Shown: one piece after another, positions 46,423-55,287 of the stretch | How the letters are laid out: every line of letters begins with the position of its first letter | How positions within the stretch are numbered: the stretch's first letter is position 1 | From: Ideonella margarita | GTDB taxonomy: Bacteria > Pseudomonadota > Gammaproteobacteria > Burkholderiales > Burkholderiaceae_C | Direction of reading: 5' to 3' | DNA: 64,000 bases | Assembly (NCBI RefSeq): GCF_038066635.1 | Contig: NZ_JBBUTI010000008.1 | Coordinates: 196,984 to 260,983, forward strand | Position numbers and translations under genes: made by a program | Notes under the pieces: generated by a model | Databases searched by the model: none | What the model saw: only the letters and a program-made list of their open reading frames with translations | Told to the model about the DNA's origin: nothing

Positions 46423-48297
46423 ATGAGCCGAACACAGTTCTTCGCGCAGGCCACAAGCCGGGCGCTTCTTGTTGCACTCACGGCGCTGCCGTGGTGCCTG
46501 CCTGCTGCACACGCTGCGGACGCCCCCGCCGGCGCCTCCAGCAGTGCCGCCGCTTCGGCCACGCCGCTGAAGGTGGTGCGCTATGCGTTTCCGGCCGCCG
46601 AAACCGGGTTTGACCCGGCACAGGTGTCGGACCTGTATTCGTCCACGGTGATCGCCCACATCATCGAGCCACCGCTGGGCTACAACTACACCGAGCGGCC
46701 CATCCGCGTGCAGACCGTGACCGCGGCTGCGCTGCCCGAGGTGTCGGCCGACTTCAAGACCTGGACGGTGCGCATCCGCCCGGGCATCTACTTCGCCGAC
46801 GACCCGGCCTTCAAGGGCCAGAAGCGTGAGCTGACGGCCGCCGACTACGTCTACTCGCTCAAGCGGCATTTCGACCCACGCTGGAAGAGCCCGAACTACA
46901 GCTCGCTGCAGGACGCCGAGCTGCCCGGGCTTGAAGCCGTGCGCCAGAAGGCGCTCGACCAGCGCAAGCCGTTCGACTACGACGCGCCGGTGGCTGGCAT
47001 CCAGGCGCTCGACCGCTACACCTTCCGGGTGCAGCTGGGCAAGGCCGATCCGCAGTTCAACCTGAACCTGGCCAACCCGCTGCTGTTCGGCGCCGTGGCC
47101 CGCGAGGTGGTGGACGCCTACGGCGACGAGATGATGGGCCACCCGGTGGGCACCGGGCCGTTCAAGCTGACGCAGTGGCGCCGTTCCTCGCGCATGGTGC
47201 TGGAGCGCAACCCGGGCTTCCGCGAGCAGGTCTACGAGAGCCAGCCAGCCGCTGACGATGCGATGGGCCAGGCCATGGCCAAGCGCTTCAATGGCCGCAA
47301 GCTGCCGATGATCGACCGCATCGAGTTCGCGATCATCGAGGCCGCGCAGCCGACCTGGCTGTCGTTCCTGTCGAACGACTTTGATCTGGTCACCGTGCCG
47401 CTGGAATTTGCCGCCACCGCGGCCCCGGGCGGCAAGCTGGCGCCGAACCTGGCGCGCCAGGGCATGTCGCTGGAGCGCGTGCTGCGGGCCGACCACACCT
47501 ACACCTACTTCAACATGGAAGACCCGGTGGTGGGCGGCTACACGCCGGACAAGATCGCGCTGCGACGCGCCATCAGCCTGGGCTATGACAACAGCGCGGA
47601 GATCCGCGTGGCGCGCCGCGGCCTGGGCATTCCGGCCACCAGCATGCTGGTGCCGCACACCACGGGCTACGACGCGGCCCTCGACTTCGGCTTCAGCGAA
47701 TACGACCCGGCCAAGGCCAAGGCGCTGCTCGACATGTACGGCTACGTCGACAAGGACGGCGACGGCTGGCGCGACATGCCCGACGGCAAGCCCATGGTGC
47801 TGGAGTACTCCACCCAGAGCGACACCACCAGCCGGCAGTTCAACGAGCAGTGGGCCAAGTACATGAAGGCGATCAACGTGAACATGAAGTTCATCGCCGG
47901 ACAGTGGCCCGACCAGTTCAAGAAGGCCAAGGCCGGCACGGTGCAGATCTGGTCGCTGGGCAACAGCGCCACCTCGCCCAACGGCGCCAACTTCCTCGAA
48001 GAGGCCTACGGCCCGCAGACGGGCTCGGGCAACCTGGCGCGCTTCAAGCTGCCGGCCTACGACGCGCTGGTCGACCGCATCGGCCAGCTGCCCGAAGGCC
48101 CGGAGCGCCTGGCGCTGATCAAGCAGGCCCAGACCTTGCTGGCCGCCTACATGCCGATCAAGCCGCATGTGCACCGCTTCCGTCTGATGGTGTCGCAGCC
48201 GTGGTTCCTCGGCTACCGCGACCACCCCTTCGCCCGCGACTTCGGCCGCTATGTGGATGTCGACACGACGCGCCAACCCGCCGTGCGCAAAGACTGA
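46423..48297 (+). CDS. Peptide ABC substrate-binding protein, copy 1 (SBP_bac_5)
   Basis: A 624-residue periplasmic binding protein. Signal peptide from MSRTQFFAQATSRALLVALT to AHAADA. Family-5 features: RYAFPAAETGFDPAQVSDLY, FKTWTVRIRPGIYFADDPAF, GHPVGTGPFKLTQWRRSS and NMEDPVVGGYTPDKIALRRA. Near residue 440 is DKDGDGWRD, an EF-hand-like calcium loop. It diverges from the permease operon and is followed by a paralogue, so the importer has two binding proteins. YejA-like ligands (short peptides) are likely. Confidence 0.9.
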   Translation: MSRTQFFAQATSRALLVALTALPWCLPAAHAADAPAGASSSAAASATPLKVVRYAFPAAETGFDPAQVSDLYSSTVIAHIIEPPLGYNYTERPIRVQTVTAAALPEVSADFKTWTVRIRPGIYFADDPAFKGQKRELTAADYVYSLKRHFDPRWKSPNYSSLQDAELPGLEAVRQKALDQRKPFDYDAPVAGIQALDRYTFRVQLGKADPQFNLNLANPLLFGAVAREVVDAYGDEMMGHPVGTGPFKLTQWRRSSRMVLERNPGFREQVYESQPAADDAMGQAMAKRFNGRKLPMIDRIEFAIIEAAQPTWLSFLSNDFDLVTVPLEFAATAAPGGKLAPNLARQGMSLERVLRADHTYTYFNMEDPVVGGYTPDKIALRRAISLGYDNSAEIRVARRGLGIPATSMLVPHTTGYDAALDFGFSEYDPAKAKALLDMYGYVDKDGDGWRDMPDGKPMVLEYSTQSDTTSRQFNEQWAKYMKAINVNMKFIAGQWPDQFKKAKAGTVQIWSLGNSATSPNGANFLEEAYGPQTGSGNLARFKLPAYDALVDRIGQLPEGPERLALIKQAQTLLAAYMPIKPHVHRFRLMVSQPWFLGYRDHPFARDFGRYVDVDTTRQPAVRKD

Positions 48298-48336
48298 TCC
48301 CGCGCTCTGCGCCCTGAATTTCTGCTGTTGATTCCC

Positions 48337-50202
48337 ATGACCGTGTCTGTTCTGTTCAGCCGTCGCCGCGCGGCCCACACCCTGGGCGCCCTGGCGCTGG
48401 CCTGTGGTGGCCTCATCGCCCCGGCATCAAGCCCCCTGGCCGCTGATGCGCCTGCCGCCGCAGCCGCCACTGCACCCAAGGTGCTGCGTTACGCCTTCCG
48501 CGTGGCTGAAACCGGGTTCGACCCGGCCCGCGTGAGCGATTTGTATTCGCGCATCGTCATCAGCCACATGCTCGAAGGTCTGTACACCTACGACCACCTG
48601 GCGCGGCCGATCAAGATGAAGCCGCTCACCGCCGCCGGCATGCCGGAAATCTCGGCCGACTTCAAGGTGTTCACCATCAAGGTGCAGCCCGGCATCTATT
48701 TCACCGACGACCCGGCATTCAAGGGCAAGAAGCGTGAGCTGGTGGCGGCCGACTACGCCTACGCCATCAAGCGCTTCGCTGACCCTTCCACCAAGAGCCC
48801 TGGCTGGGGTGACCTGGAAGAGCTGAACTTCATCGGCCTGAACGCGCTGCGCAAGGAAGCGCTCGACAAGCGCAAGCCCTTTGACTACGACCGCGAAGTG
48901 CCCGGCGTGCGCGCGATTGACCGCTACACCTTGCGCCTGGAAGTGACCGAGTCACGGCCGCGCCTGACCGAGACGCTGGCCAGCGGCGACACCCTGGGCG
49001 GCATCGCCCGCGAGGTGGTGGAGTTCTACGGCGACAAGATCGCCGAGCACCCGGTGGGCACCGGCCCGTTCAAGCTGGCGCAGTGGCGCCGCAGCTCGCT
49101 CATCGCGCTGGAGAAGAACCCAGACTACCGCCTGCGTTACGACGCCGAGCCCGCCGCCGACGACGCGGCCGGCCAGGCCATGCTGGCCAAATACAAGGGC
49201 CGCCAGCTGCCGATGGTGGACCGGGTCGAGGTGTCGATCATCGAAGAGAACCAGCCGCGCTGGCTGTCGTTCCTGAACAAGCAGCAGGACTTCCTCGACC
49301 GCCTGCCCGAAGACTTCGCCACCATCGCCATCCCCGGTGGCAAGCTGGCGCCGAACCTGGCCAAGCAAGGCATCCAGGCCTTCCGCCAGCTGAACCCCGA
49401 CATCGTGCTGACCCTCTACAACATGGAGGACCCGGTGGTCGGCGGCTACACGCCCGAGAAGATCGCGCTGCGCCGCGCCGTGAACATGGCGATCGACATC
49501 GAGCGCGAGATCAACCTCGTGCGCCGCGGCCAGGGCATTCCGGCCCAGGCCATCACCGTGCCGCACACCACCGGCTTTGATCCGAAGTTCAAGTCGGAGA
49601 TGGGTGATTTCGACCCGGCCCGCGCACGCGCGCTGCTCGACTTGTACGGCTATGTCGACAAGGACGGCGACGGCTGGCGCGACCTGCCCGACGGCAGCCC
49701 GCTGAAGCTGACCAAGAACACCCAGCCCGACCAGCAATCACGCCAGCTGGACGACCTCTGGCAGCGCAACCTGAAGGCCATCGGCATCCGCATCGAGTTC
49801 AAGTCGGCCAAGTGGCCCGAGAACCTGAAGGCGGCGCAGGCCGGCAAGCTGCAGATGTGGGGCGTGGCCTCGTCCGCGTCGCAGCGTGACGGCCAGAGCG
49901 CACTCGGCCGCCTGTACGGCCCGATGAAGGGCGGCGCCAACCTGGCCCGCTTCCAGAACGACACCTTCGACGCGATCTACACCAAGATGCAGGGCCTGCC
50001 CGACGGCCCCGAGCGCGAGGCGCTGTTCGTGGAAGCCAAGCGCATCAGCGTGGCCTACGCCCCGTACAAGAACCACCTGCACCGCTTCGTGACGGACATG
50101 GCCCACCCCTGGGTGGAAGGCTACCGCCGTCCGCTGTTCTGGCAGGACTGGTGGCAGTACGTGGACATCGACACCAGCAAGCAGCCGGTCTCGACGCGTT
50201 GA
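48337..50202 (+). CDS. Peptide ABC substrate-binding protein, copy 2 (SBP_bac_5)
   Basis: A 621-residue paralogue of the preceding gene, alike over its full length (for example YAFRVAETGFDPARVSDLYS, EHPVGTGPFKLAQWRRSS, NMEDPVVGGYTPEKIALRRA). The signal peptide starts MTVSVLFSRRRAAHTLGALA, possibly twin-arginine-like. The DKDGDGWRD loop is also kept. The start at 48337 was preferred to a TTG nine bases upstream. It lies 39 nt after copy 1. Divergence in the pocket region suggests a different peptide range. Confidence 0.9.
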   Translation: MTVSVLFSRRRAAHTLGALALACGGLIAPASSPLAADAPAAAAATAPKVLRYAFRVAETGFDPARVSDLYSRIVISHMLEGLYTYDHLARPIKMKPLTAAGMPEISADFKVFTIKVQPGIYFTDDPAFKGKKRELVAADYAYAIKRFADPSTKSPGWGDLEELNFIGLNALRKEALDKRKPFDYDREVPGVRAIDRYTLRLEVTESRPRLTETLASGDTLGGIAREVVEFYGDKIAEHPVGTGPFKLAQWRRSSLIALEKNPDYRLRYDAEPAADDAAGQAMLAKYKGRQLPMVDRVEVSIIEENQPRWLSFLNKQQDFLDRLPEDFATIAIPGGKLAPNLAKQGIQAFRQLNPDIVLTLYNMEDPVVGGYTPEKIALRRAVNMAIDIEREINLVRRGQGIPAQAITVPHTTGFDPKFKSEMGDFDPARARALLDLYGYVDKDGDGWRDLPDGSPLKLTKNTQPDQQSRQLDDLWQRNLKAIGIRIEFKSAKWPENLKAAQAGKLQMWGVASSASQRDGQSALGRLYGPMKGGANLARFQNDTFDAIYTKMQGLPDGPEREALFVEAKRISVAYAPYKNHLHRFVTDMAHPWVEGYRRPLFWQDWWQYVDIDTSKQPVSTR

Positions 50203-50241
50203 GGTGCTGAGGCGCTGAAGTGCTGAAGTGCCGCCTCGGCC

Positions 50242-51054
50242 TTACGCCGAGGTCGACACGAACTGCCCGCGCGGCTGAAGGAAGCGCGCGGTGAGCAGGC
50301 GGGCATGCACCAGCTGCTGGCTGGCGTGCCCGTGGCAAGACACCACCTCGGCCAGGGCGTCGATGGTGTGATCGCGGATGCGCAGCACGCGCCCGGCCGG
50401 CAAGGGTGCCGGCGCCAGAAAACTCAAACCCGTGAGCGACATGTCGCGCCAGCGCGCCGGCAGCAGTGCGCCGGCCTTGCCGAGCTGCACGGTCAGTGAT
50501 TCATCGCGCGGCATGCGCAGCGAGGCGCGGCGGCCGAACAGCTCTTTGCCGACGTGGTCGGTGTCGGGTGCGGGGCTGAGCGGGCTGTCGCAACTGGCGC
50601 AGCGGCTGTCGGCCAGCAGGCGCGGCGGCAAGGTGTGCTGGCACAGCGGGCACTGGCCACGCTGGCGCCAAAGGCGGGCACCGGTGGGCGGTGCCGGCTC
50701 GGCGGGCGCGGGTGCAGCGGCAGGCTGCGGTGTGGGTTTGGGTGCGGCTGGAGCGGGTGAGGCGTGTGAATCAGCCGCGCGGGCCGAGGCGCCGGCAGCG
50801 GACGATGCCGCCCCCTTGCGCTGCCCCTTGAGTTTGGCGGCCAGTTCGCGGTCGTAGGCGGCGCGGCGATCGGCGTCACCCAGCACCGCCCAGGCCTCGT
50901 TCAACAAGGCCGCCTGTTCGTGGTCACCGCCCAGGTCGGGGTGGGCCCGAAGCGTGCCCATCAACACCCGGTAACTGGCCTTGATCACCTCGACGGGCGC
51001 GCCGGGCTGCACATGCAGCAGGCGGTAAAGGTTGCGGCGGTTGGGGCGGCTCAT
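50242..51054 (-). CDS. J-domain / zinc-ribbon / PilZ fusion protein
   Basis: A 270-residue cytosolic protein with three parts. J domain at residues 7-70 with the HPD motif (RAHPDLGGDHEQAALLNEAW), which stimulates Hsp70. A Pro/Ala linker follows. A four-cysteine zinc ribbon (CPLCQH and CASCDSP) lies near residues 135-160. The C-terminal part has the PilZ motifs RRASLR (RxxxR) and DMSLTG (DxSxxG), which bind cyclic di-GMP. The combination suggests c-di-GMP-responsive chaperone recruitment, but this is inferred from domains only. Confidence 0.8.
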   Translation of the reverse strand: MSRPNRRNLYRLLHVQPGAPVEVIKASYRVLMGTLRAHPDLGGDHEQAALLNEAWAVLGDADRRAAYDRELAAKLKGQRKGAASSAAGASARAADSHASPAPAAPKPTPQPAAAPAPAEPAPPTGARLWRQRGQCPLCQHTLPPRLLADSRCASCDSPLSPAPDTDHVGKELFGRRASLRMPRDESLTVQLGKAGALLPARWRDMSLTGLSFLAPAPLPAGRVLRIRDHTIDALAEVVSCHGHASQQLVHARLLTARFLQPRGQFVSTSA

Positions 51055-51177
51055 GGGGTGAACGGGCGGGCCGGCAGGGGCCAGAGGTTGCTCGATGTTG
51101 CCAGTGTCACCGTTGGCACGCTGCGCGAACGAGTGTCAAACCATGCGACTACCCCGCTTTTCTGGCGCCATCCCGGG

Positions 51178-52104
51178 TCAGGCCGGCTTGAGCCGCAACG
51201 CGATGGCGTCGCCCACATGCTGCATGAAGGCGCGCACCCGGGCGGTGTCGCGCAGATCGGGGTGGGTCAGCATCCAGACGGGCACTTCCAGCTCCGGCAG
51301 CGGATCGGACACGGGCATCAGCTCGGGGTGCCGCTCTTCCATGAAGGTGGGCAGGATGCCCACGCCCACGCCGGTGCGCAACATCGCGGCCACGGCGTTG
51401 AAGATATCGACGCGCACGCGGATGTGCGCCGTGGCCAGCGCCTGGCGCATCCATCGGTCATACACACGCGCCTGGGCATCACGCTCGAACGCCACCCAGG
51501 GCGCATCGGCCAGCAAGTGGGCGAGCGGGGTGATGGTCTGGGGCAGGTCAGGCGCGCCGCGCAGGGCGTAGACACGGCATTCAGACAGCCCCAGCGGCCG
51601 GCCGACCAGGTGCTCGGCCACATGGGCCGACAGCCGCACGGCCACGTCGGCTTCGCGCTGCGTCCAGCTCTGGCCGGGCTCGCTGCTGCGGCGGGCCAGG
51701 TCGACCAGGAACGCGTTTTCCATCACCTCCACCTCGATGCCGGGGTAGGTGCGGGCGAAGCTGGCGAGTGGCGCGGGCAGCAGGTGCTCCATCACGACGA
51801 AGGCGGTGGTCACGCGCAGCTCGCCGGTGAGTTCGCGGTCGCGGCCCATCACGCGGCGCTCGATCTCGTCGGCCTGGTCAGCCATGCGCCGGGCCTGCTC
51901 CAGCACCAGCGCGCCGGCCTCGGTGGGCTCGTAGCCGGTGCGGTGGCGCTCGAACAAGCGCGCGCCGAGGCGGCTCTCGAGTGCATCCAGGCGCCGCAGC
52001 ACCGTGGTGTGATTCACGCCCAGCTGCCGGGCCGCGCCACCCAATGACCCCGCATGCCCGATCGCGAGGGCATATCTCAGGTCGCTCCAGTCCAGTCCAG
52101 CCAT
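51178..52104 (-). CDS. LysR-family transcriptional regulator
   Basis: A 308-residue regulator. The N-terminal winged helix-turn-helix is DWSDLRYALAIGHAGSLGGAARQLGVNHTTVLRRLDALESRLG. The effector-binding domain runs from about residue 95 to the end (GELRVTTAFVVMEHLLPAPL through GVGVGILPTFMEER). The intergenic region contains four TGCA cores (52127-52170), candidates for a LysR site. The divergent gene is only a 60-codon frame, so the normal target may be lost or remote. Confidence 0.92.
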   Translation of the reverse strand: MAGLDWSDLRYALAIGHAGSLGGAARQLGVNHTTVLRRLDALESRLGARLFERHRTGYEPTEAGALVLEQARRMADQADEIERRVMGRDRELTGELRVTTAFVVMEHLLPAPLASFARTYPGIEVEVMENAFLVDLARRSSEPGQSWTQREADVAVRLSAHVAEHLVGRPLGLSECRVYALRGAPDLPQTITPLAHLLADAPWVAFERDAQARVYDRWMRQALATAHIRVRVDIFNAVAAMLRTGVGVGILPTFMEERHPELMPVSDPLPELEVPVWMLTHPDLRDTARVRAFMQHVGDAIALRLKPA

Positions 52105-52230
52105 GAGGCGGAGTGTCCCACATCACTGCAAATATGCAGAACGCAGATGCACATCAAGCAGTTGTATGCAAAACAGCGAATCCATAGAGTTCGCTCACGG
52201 CATCAGCGTCAGTGCTGCAGCCGACCACCC

Positions 52231-52413
52231 ATGACACGCCACCCCTTTTCACCGTCAACGCTGGACCTGCTGCCGGGCGAAAGCCAGCAGCCACCGCTGC
52301 GCTTGCTGCAACACCCCGGCCCGCGGCAGCAAGCCCGGGCGCTGGTGGTGCTGCCCACCTCGCACTGGCTGGCGCGCCTGGGCGGCGCCGCGCGGCGGGT
52401 ACTGCTGGGTTGA
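52231..52413 (+). CDS. Short hypothetical open reading frame divergent from the LysR gene
   Basis: A 60-codon frame starting MTRHPFSPSTLDLLPGESQQ. Basic and proline-rich at the front, with RARALVVLPTSHWLARL-like hydrophobic helix later. It occupies the place where a LysR target would be. No convincing ribosome site and no recognised family; it may be a gene remnant or not coding. Confidence 0.25.
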   Translation: MTRHPFSPSTLDLLPGESQQPPLRLLQHPGPRQQARALVVLPTSHWLARLGGAARRVLLG

Positions 52414-52465
52414 TGGCGGCAGGCTGATCACGGCGCGCCGTGGCGCCCGCGAGCGGTTTGAACGC

Positions 52466-52867
52466 TCAGCGCTTGGGCGGCGCCGGCGGCTCTGATTCGT
52501 CGAACTGCGTTGGCTGGAACGAGGTGCCGGAAATCACCTGGCCCTCTTCGGCCACGTCCAGCAGGCGGCTGACCTGCTCACGCACACGGCGAATCTCGTC
52601 TTCCGCGGCGCGCAGCTCGATGCCGTGCTGGTGCTTCAGCGCTTCAATCTGCTGGGCATGACGGCGGTTCAGGCTCTCGATCTGTTCGGTCAGCTCATGG
52701 TGGCTTTCACGCATGCGCTCCAGGGCGCGGCGCTGCTGGCCGTCGGCCAGCGCCAGCTTGGCCTGCTGGGCCTGCTTCTTGGCGCGCATCGGCCCCAGCA
52801 CCAGTGCCAGCATGGCACCCACCACGGCGCCACACACCAACCAAGCTGCAGAGAGAAAGAGATCCAT
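52466..52867 (-). CDS. Small membrane-anchored coiled-coil protein, hypothetical
   Basis: A 133-residue protein with an N-terminal membrane helix (MDLFLSAAWLVCGAVVGAML) and a long charged coiled coil (residues 25-105, for example RMRESHHELTEQIESLNRRH). It ends with an unstructured tail containing FQPTQFDESEPPAPPKR. The ATG at 52867 was preferred to a TTG two codons upstream. It lies 24 nt after a gene of the same build. Similar pairs can be envelope scaffolds; function not known. Confidence 0.72.
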   Translation of the reverse strand: MDLFLSAAWLVCGAVVGAMLALVLGPMRAKKQAQQAKLALADGQQRRALERMRESHHELTEQIESLNRRHAQQIEALKHQHGIELRAAEDEIRRVREQVSRLLDVAEEGQVISGTSFQPTQFDESEPPAPPKR

Positions 52868-52891
52868 GGACAAAGCCTGAAAAAGCCCGGC

Positions 52892-53473
52892 TCAAAGCCG
52901 CGGCGGGGACGTGGACACGATGGTGTTGGCGAATTCGGTGGCCATGGCCGTGGGCGCACCTGCGGAGCCGCCCTGGGTGCGCAAACGCTCAAGTTCAGCC
53001 TCCAGGTTCTTCACCTGGGCGGCGTGGGCCTTGTGAATGCCATCGACCTGTTCCACCAGCACCGACATCAGGTGCGCCAGCTCACCGGAGTGCGCTTGAC
53101 GCAATTCTTCAAGTTGGCGCTCCTGGCGAATTTTTTCAGCTTCTTGTTGCTGGTTTGATTCAGAAAACGCCCGGGCGTGTTGCTCCGTCAGGGCTTTGAC
53201 CTTGGCTGCGAGCTCCAGATTGTTCTCACGCAGGCGCTCAAGCAGGCGGGTCTGGGCACTTTCAGAGCGGAAACCGGAGGCCGGTGGCACGCCGGGCAGC
53301 TGCGAATGCAGCATCGATGGCCGATCAGCTTCGGCTGGCGGACGCACCACGCGGCGCTTCGATTTGGCCTTCTGGCGCTTGCGCCGCACCGAGTCGATCC
53401 AGATGCCGAGACCCAAGCCCCCCACCGCAGCCACTGCGATGACTTGCCAAAACCAAACCGGGTTATCCGACAT
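52892..53473 (-). CDS. Membrane-anchored coiled-coil protein, hypothetical
   Basis: A 193-residue protein of the same plan as its downstream neighbour. The N-terminal helix is NPVWFWQVIAVAAVGGLGLG, then a basic stretch (RRKRQKAKSKRR), a Pro-rich linker and a long coiled coil (about residues 75-165). The tail MATEFANTIVSTSPPRL recalls the neighbour's C-terminus. First gene of the pair. It diverges from ampG across about 145 nt. Confidence 0.72.
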   Translation of the reverse strand: MSDNPVWFWQVIAVAAVGGLGLGIWIDSVRRKRQKAKSKRRVVRPPAEADRPSMLHSQLPGVPPASGFRSESAQTRLLERLRENNLELAAKVKALTEQHARAFSESNQQQEAEKIRQERQLEELRQAHSGELAHLMSVLVEQVDGIHKAHAAQVKNLEAELERLRTQGGSAGAPTAMATEFANTIVSTSPPRL

Positions 53474-53617
53474 CTGAAACCGCACTCCACTCTGAGGTTG
53501 GGCCGGGCCAGTCCGATGCTGGCGGGCCCGTGTAGTTATCGCTCTATTGTGACGCGGCCAGTCAATGGCCGCCAGACGAGAATGTGGCGGCTCGAAACCG
53601 GCTCCTAGAATCGTCGG

Positions 53618-55264
53618 ATGCCTGCCACCCCCGATCAGCTGACACCCGGCCCTGCCGCCCCCGCCCCCCGAATGAGCCGCGGGGCCTGGCACCGCCTGCT
53701 GGTGGTGGCCGTGCTGGGCTTTGCCTCTGGCCTGCCGCTGGCCCTGACCGGCCAGGCCATGCAGGCCTGGCTGAGCGTGGAAGGGCTGGACGTGGCGGCC
53801 ATCGGCTTTCTCAGCCTGGTCGGCCTGCCCTACACCTTCAAGTTCCTGTGGGCGCCGCTGATGGACCGCTTCGACCTGCCGCTGCTGGGGCGGCGGCGCG
53901 GCTGGCTGGTGCTGACGCAGCTGTTGCTGGCAGGCGCGCTGGTGGTGCTGTCGGCCACGCCCCCGCGTGAATCGCTGCAGGTGTTTGCGCTGGTGGCCGT
54001 GGCGGTGGCGTTCTTGTCGGCCTCGCAGGACGTGGCCAGTGACGCCTACCGCACCGACCTGCTGCCCGCGCGCGAACGCGGCCTGGGCTCATCGCTGAAC
54101 GTGATGGGCTACCGGATGGCGATGATCCTGTCGGGCGGCGTGGCCCTGATCTGGACCGACATGGCCCAGGGCGGCGGCCGCACCTGGCCGGAGGTGTATC
54201 GCCTGATGGCTTTGCTGATGGCCGGTGCCGCGGTGCTGAGCGCGGTGCTGCTGCCCCGCCTGCCGGCACCTGCAGCGCCCAGCGGCGCGGCAGACCCCGC
54301 TGACGCCCACCAGCCCGGCAGCGCCCGCAACGACGTGCTCGGCTTTCTGGCCGTGAGTGGTGCGGCGGTGGCCGGCTACCTGATCACTGACCTGCTGTTT
54401 GGCCCGCTGGCGCACCGCCTGCTCAACCCGGTGCTGGCTGGCAGCAGCCTCACCCCTGCCTTGCAGCAGCGCTGGATCGACCTGGTGGCCCTGCTGGCCG
54501 GCCTGGCCTTCACCCTGCCGCTGGCCGGCTGGGCCGCGCGCAAGGCCCGCTTCAACACGCTGCTGAACGGCTTGCAGAACTACTTTTCACAGCCGGGCGC
54601 GGTGGCCTTTCTGGCCTTCATCATCTTGTACAAGCTGGGCGATGCGTTTGCTGGTTCGCTGATGACGCCATTCCTGCTGAAGAGCATGGCGTACACCTCG
54701 GCCGAGGTGGGACTGGTCAACAAGGTCATGGGCCTGTGGCTGACCATTCTTGGCGCGCTGGCGGGCGGGGCGCTGATGCTGCGCCTGGGCCTGTGGCGCT
54801 CTCTCATGGTGTTCGGCGTGCTGCAACTGCTGAGCAACCTGGGCTTCTGGTGGCTGGCCACTGCGGGCAAGGGCGTGCTGCCCGGCCTGATCATTCCGGC
54901 GTTTGACCTGGGCTTCGTGCAGCTCGCCCAGCCCACGCCAGTAGACGGCGGCTTGCTGATGGTGATTGCCTTCGAGAACCTCTCGGGCGGCATGGGCACC
55001 GCCGCCTTCCTGGCGCTGCTGATGAGCCTGACCAGCCAGCGCTTCACCGCCACGCAGTTCGCGCTGCTGAGCGCATTTGCGTCGGTCGGTCGGGTGTGGG
55101 TGGGGCCGCTGGCCGGTGTGCTGGCCGCCTCCATCGGCTGGCCGAGCTTTTTCATCGTCTCCACCGTGCTGGCCGCCCCGGCGCTGGTGATGCTTTGGCG
55201 ACTGCGCCCGAGTGTGGAAGCGCTGGTGCGTGACGACACCCAGAACCTGCCCACCGACGACTGA
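53618..55264 (+). CDS. ampG: AmpG-family muropeptide MFS transporter
   Basis: A 548-residue inner-membrane permease taking up anhydro-muropeptides for cell-wall recycling. About 12-14 hydrophobic helices. The MFS signature is APLMDRFDLPLLGRRRGWLV; the AmpG motifs are GFASGLPLALTGQAMQAWL near the start and SQDVASDAYRTDLLPARERG after helix 4. The C-terminal half has YTSAEVGLVNKVMGLWLTI. Its product feeds the same peptidoglycan economy as PBP1a in this window. Permeases of this family influence beta-lactamase induction, but no ampC or ampR is seen here. Confidence 0.9.
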   Translation: MPATPDQLTPGPAAPAPRMSRGAWHRLLVVAVLGFASGLPLALTGQAMQAWLSVEGLDVAAIGFLSLVGLPYTFKFLWAPLMDRFDLPLLGRRRGWLVLTQLLLAGALVVLSATPPRESLQVFALVAVAVAFLSASQDVASDAYRTDLLPARERGLGSSLNVMGYRMAMILSGGVALIWTDMAQGGGRTWPEVYRLMALLMAGAAVLSAVLLPRLPAPAAPSGAADPADAHQPGSARNDVLGFLAVSGAAVAGYLITDLLFGPLAHRLLNPVLAGSSLTPALQQRWIDLVALLAGLAFTLPLAGWAARKARFNTLLNGLQNYFSQPGAVAFLAFIILYKLGDAFAGSLMTPFLLKSMAYTSAEVGLVNKVMGLWLTILGALAGGALMLRLGLWRSLMVFGVLQLLSNLGFWWLATAGKGVLPGLIIPAFDLGFVQLAQPTPVDGGLLMVIAFENLSGGMGTAAFLALLMSLTSQRFTATQFALLSAFASVGRVWVGPLAGVLAASIGWPSFFIVSTVLAAPALVMLWRLRPSVEALVRDDTQNLPTDD

Positions 55265-55287
55265 CAAGCTGCACAATCAACGCCACC

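Noticed and set aside
46336..48378. Minus-strand frame of 680 codons
   Set aside because: Antisense to the first binding-protein gene; Val/His/Arg/Gln-rich translation without any motif.
50203..50241. Short repeats of GCTGAAGTG / GCTGAGG between converging genes
   Set aside because: Too short and irregular; consistent with chance slippage repeats, and no hairpin of note.
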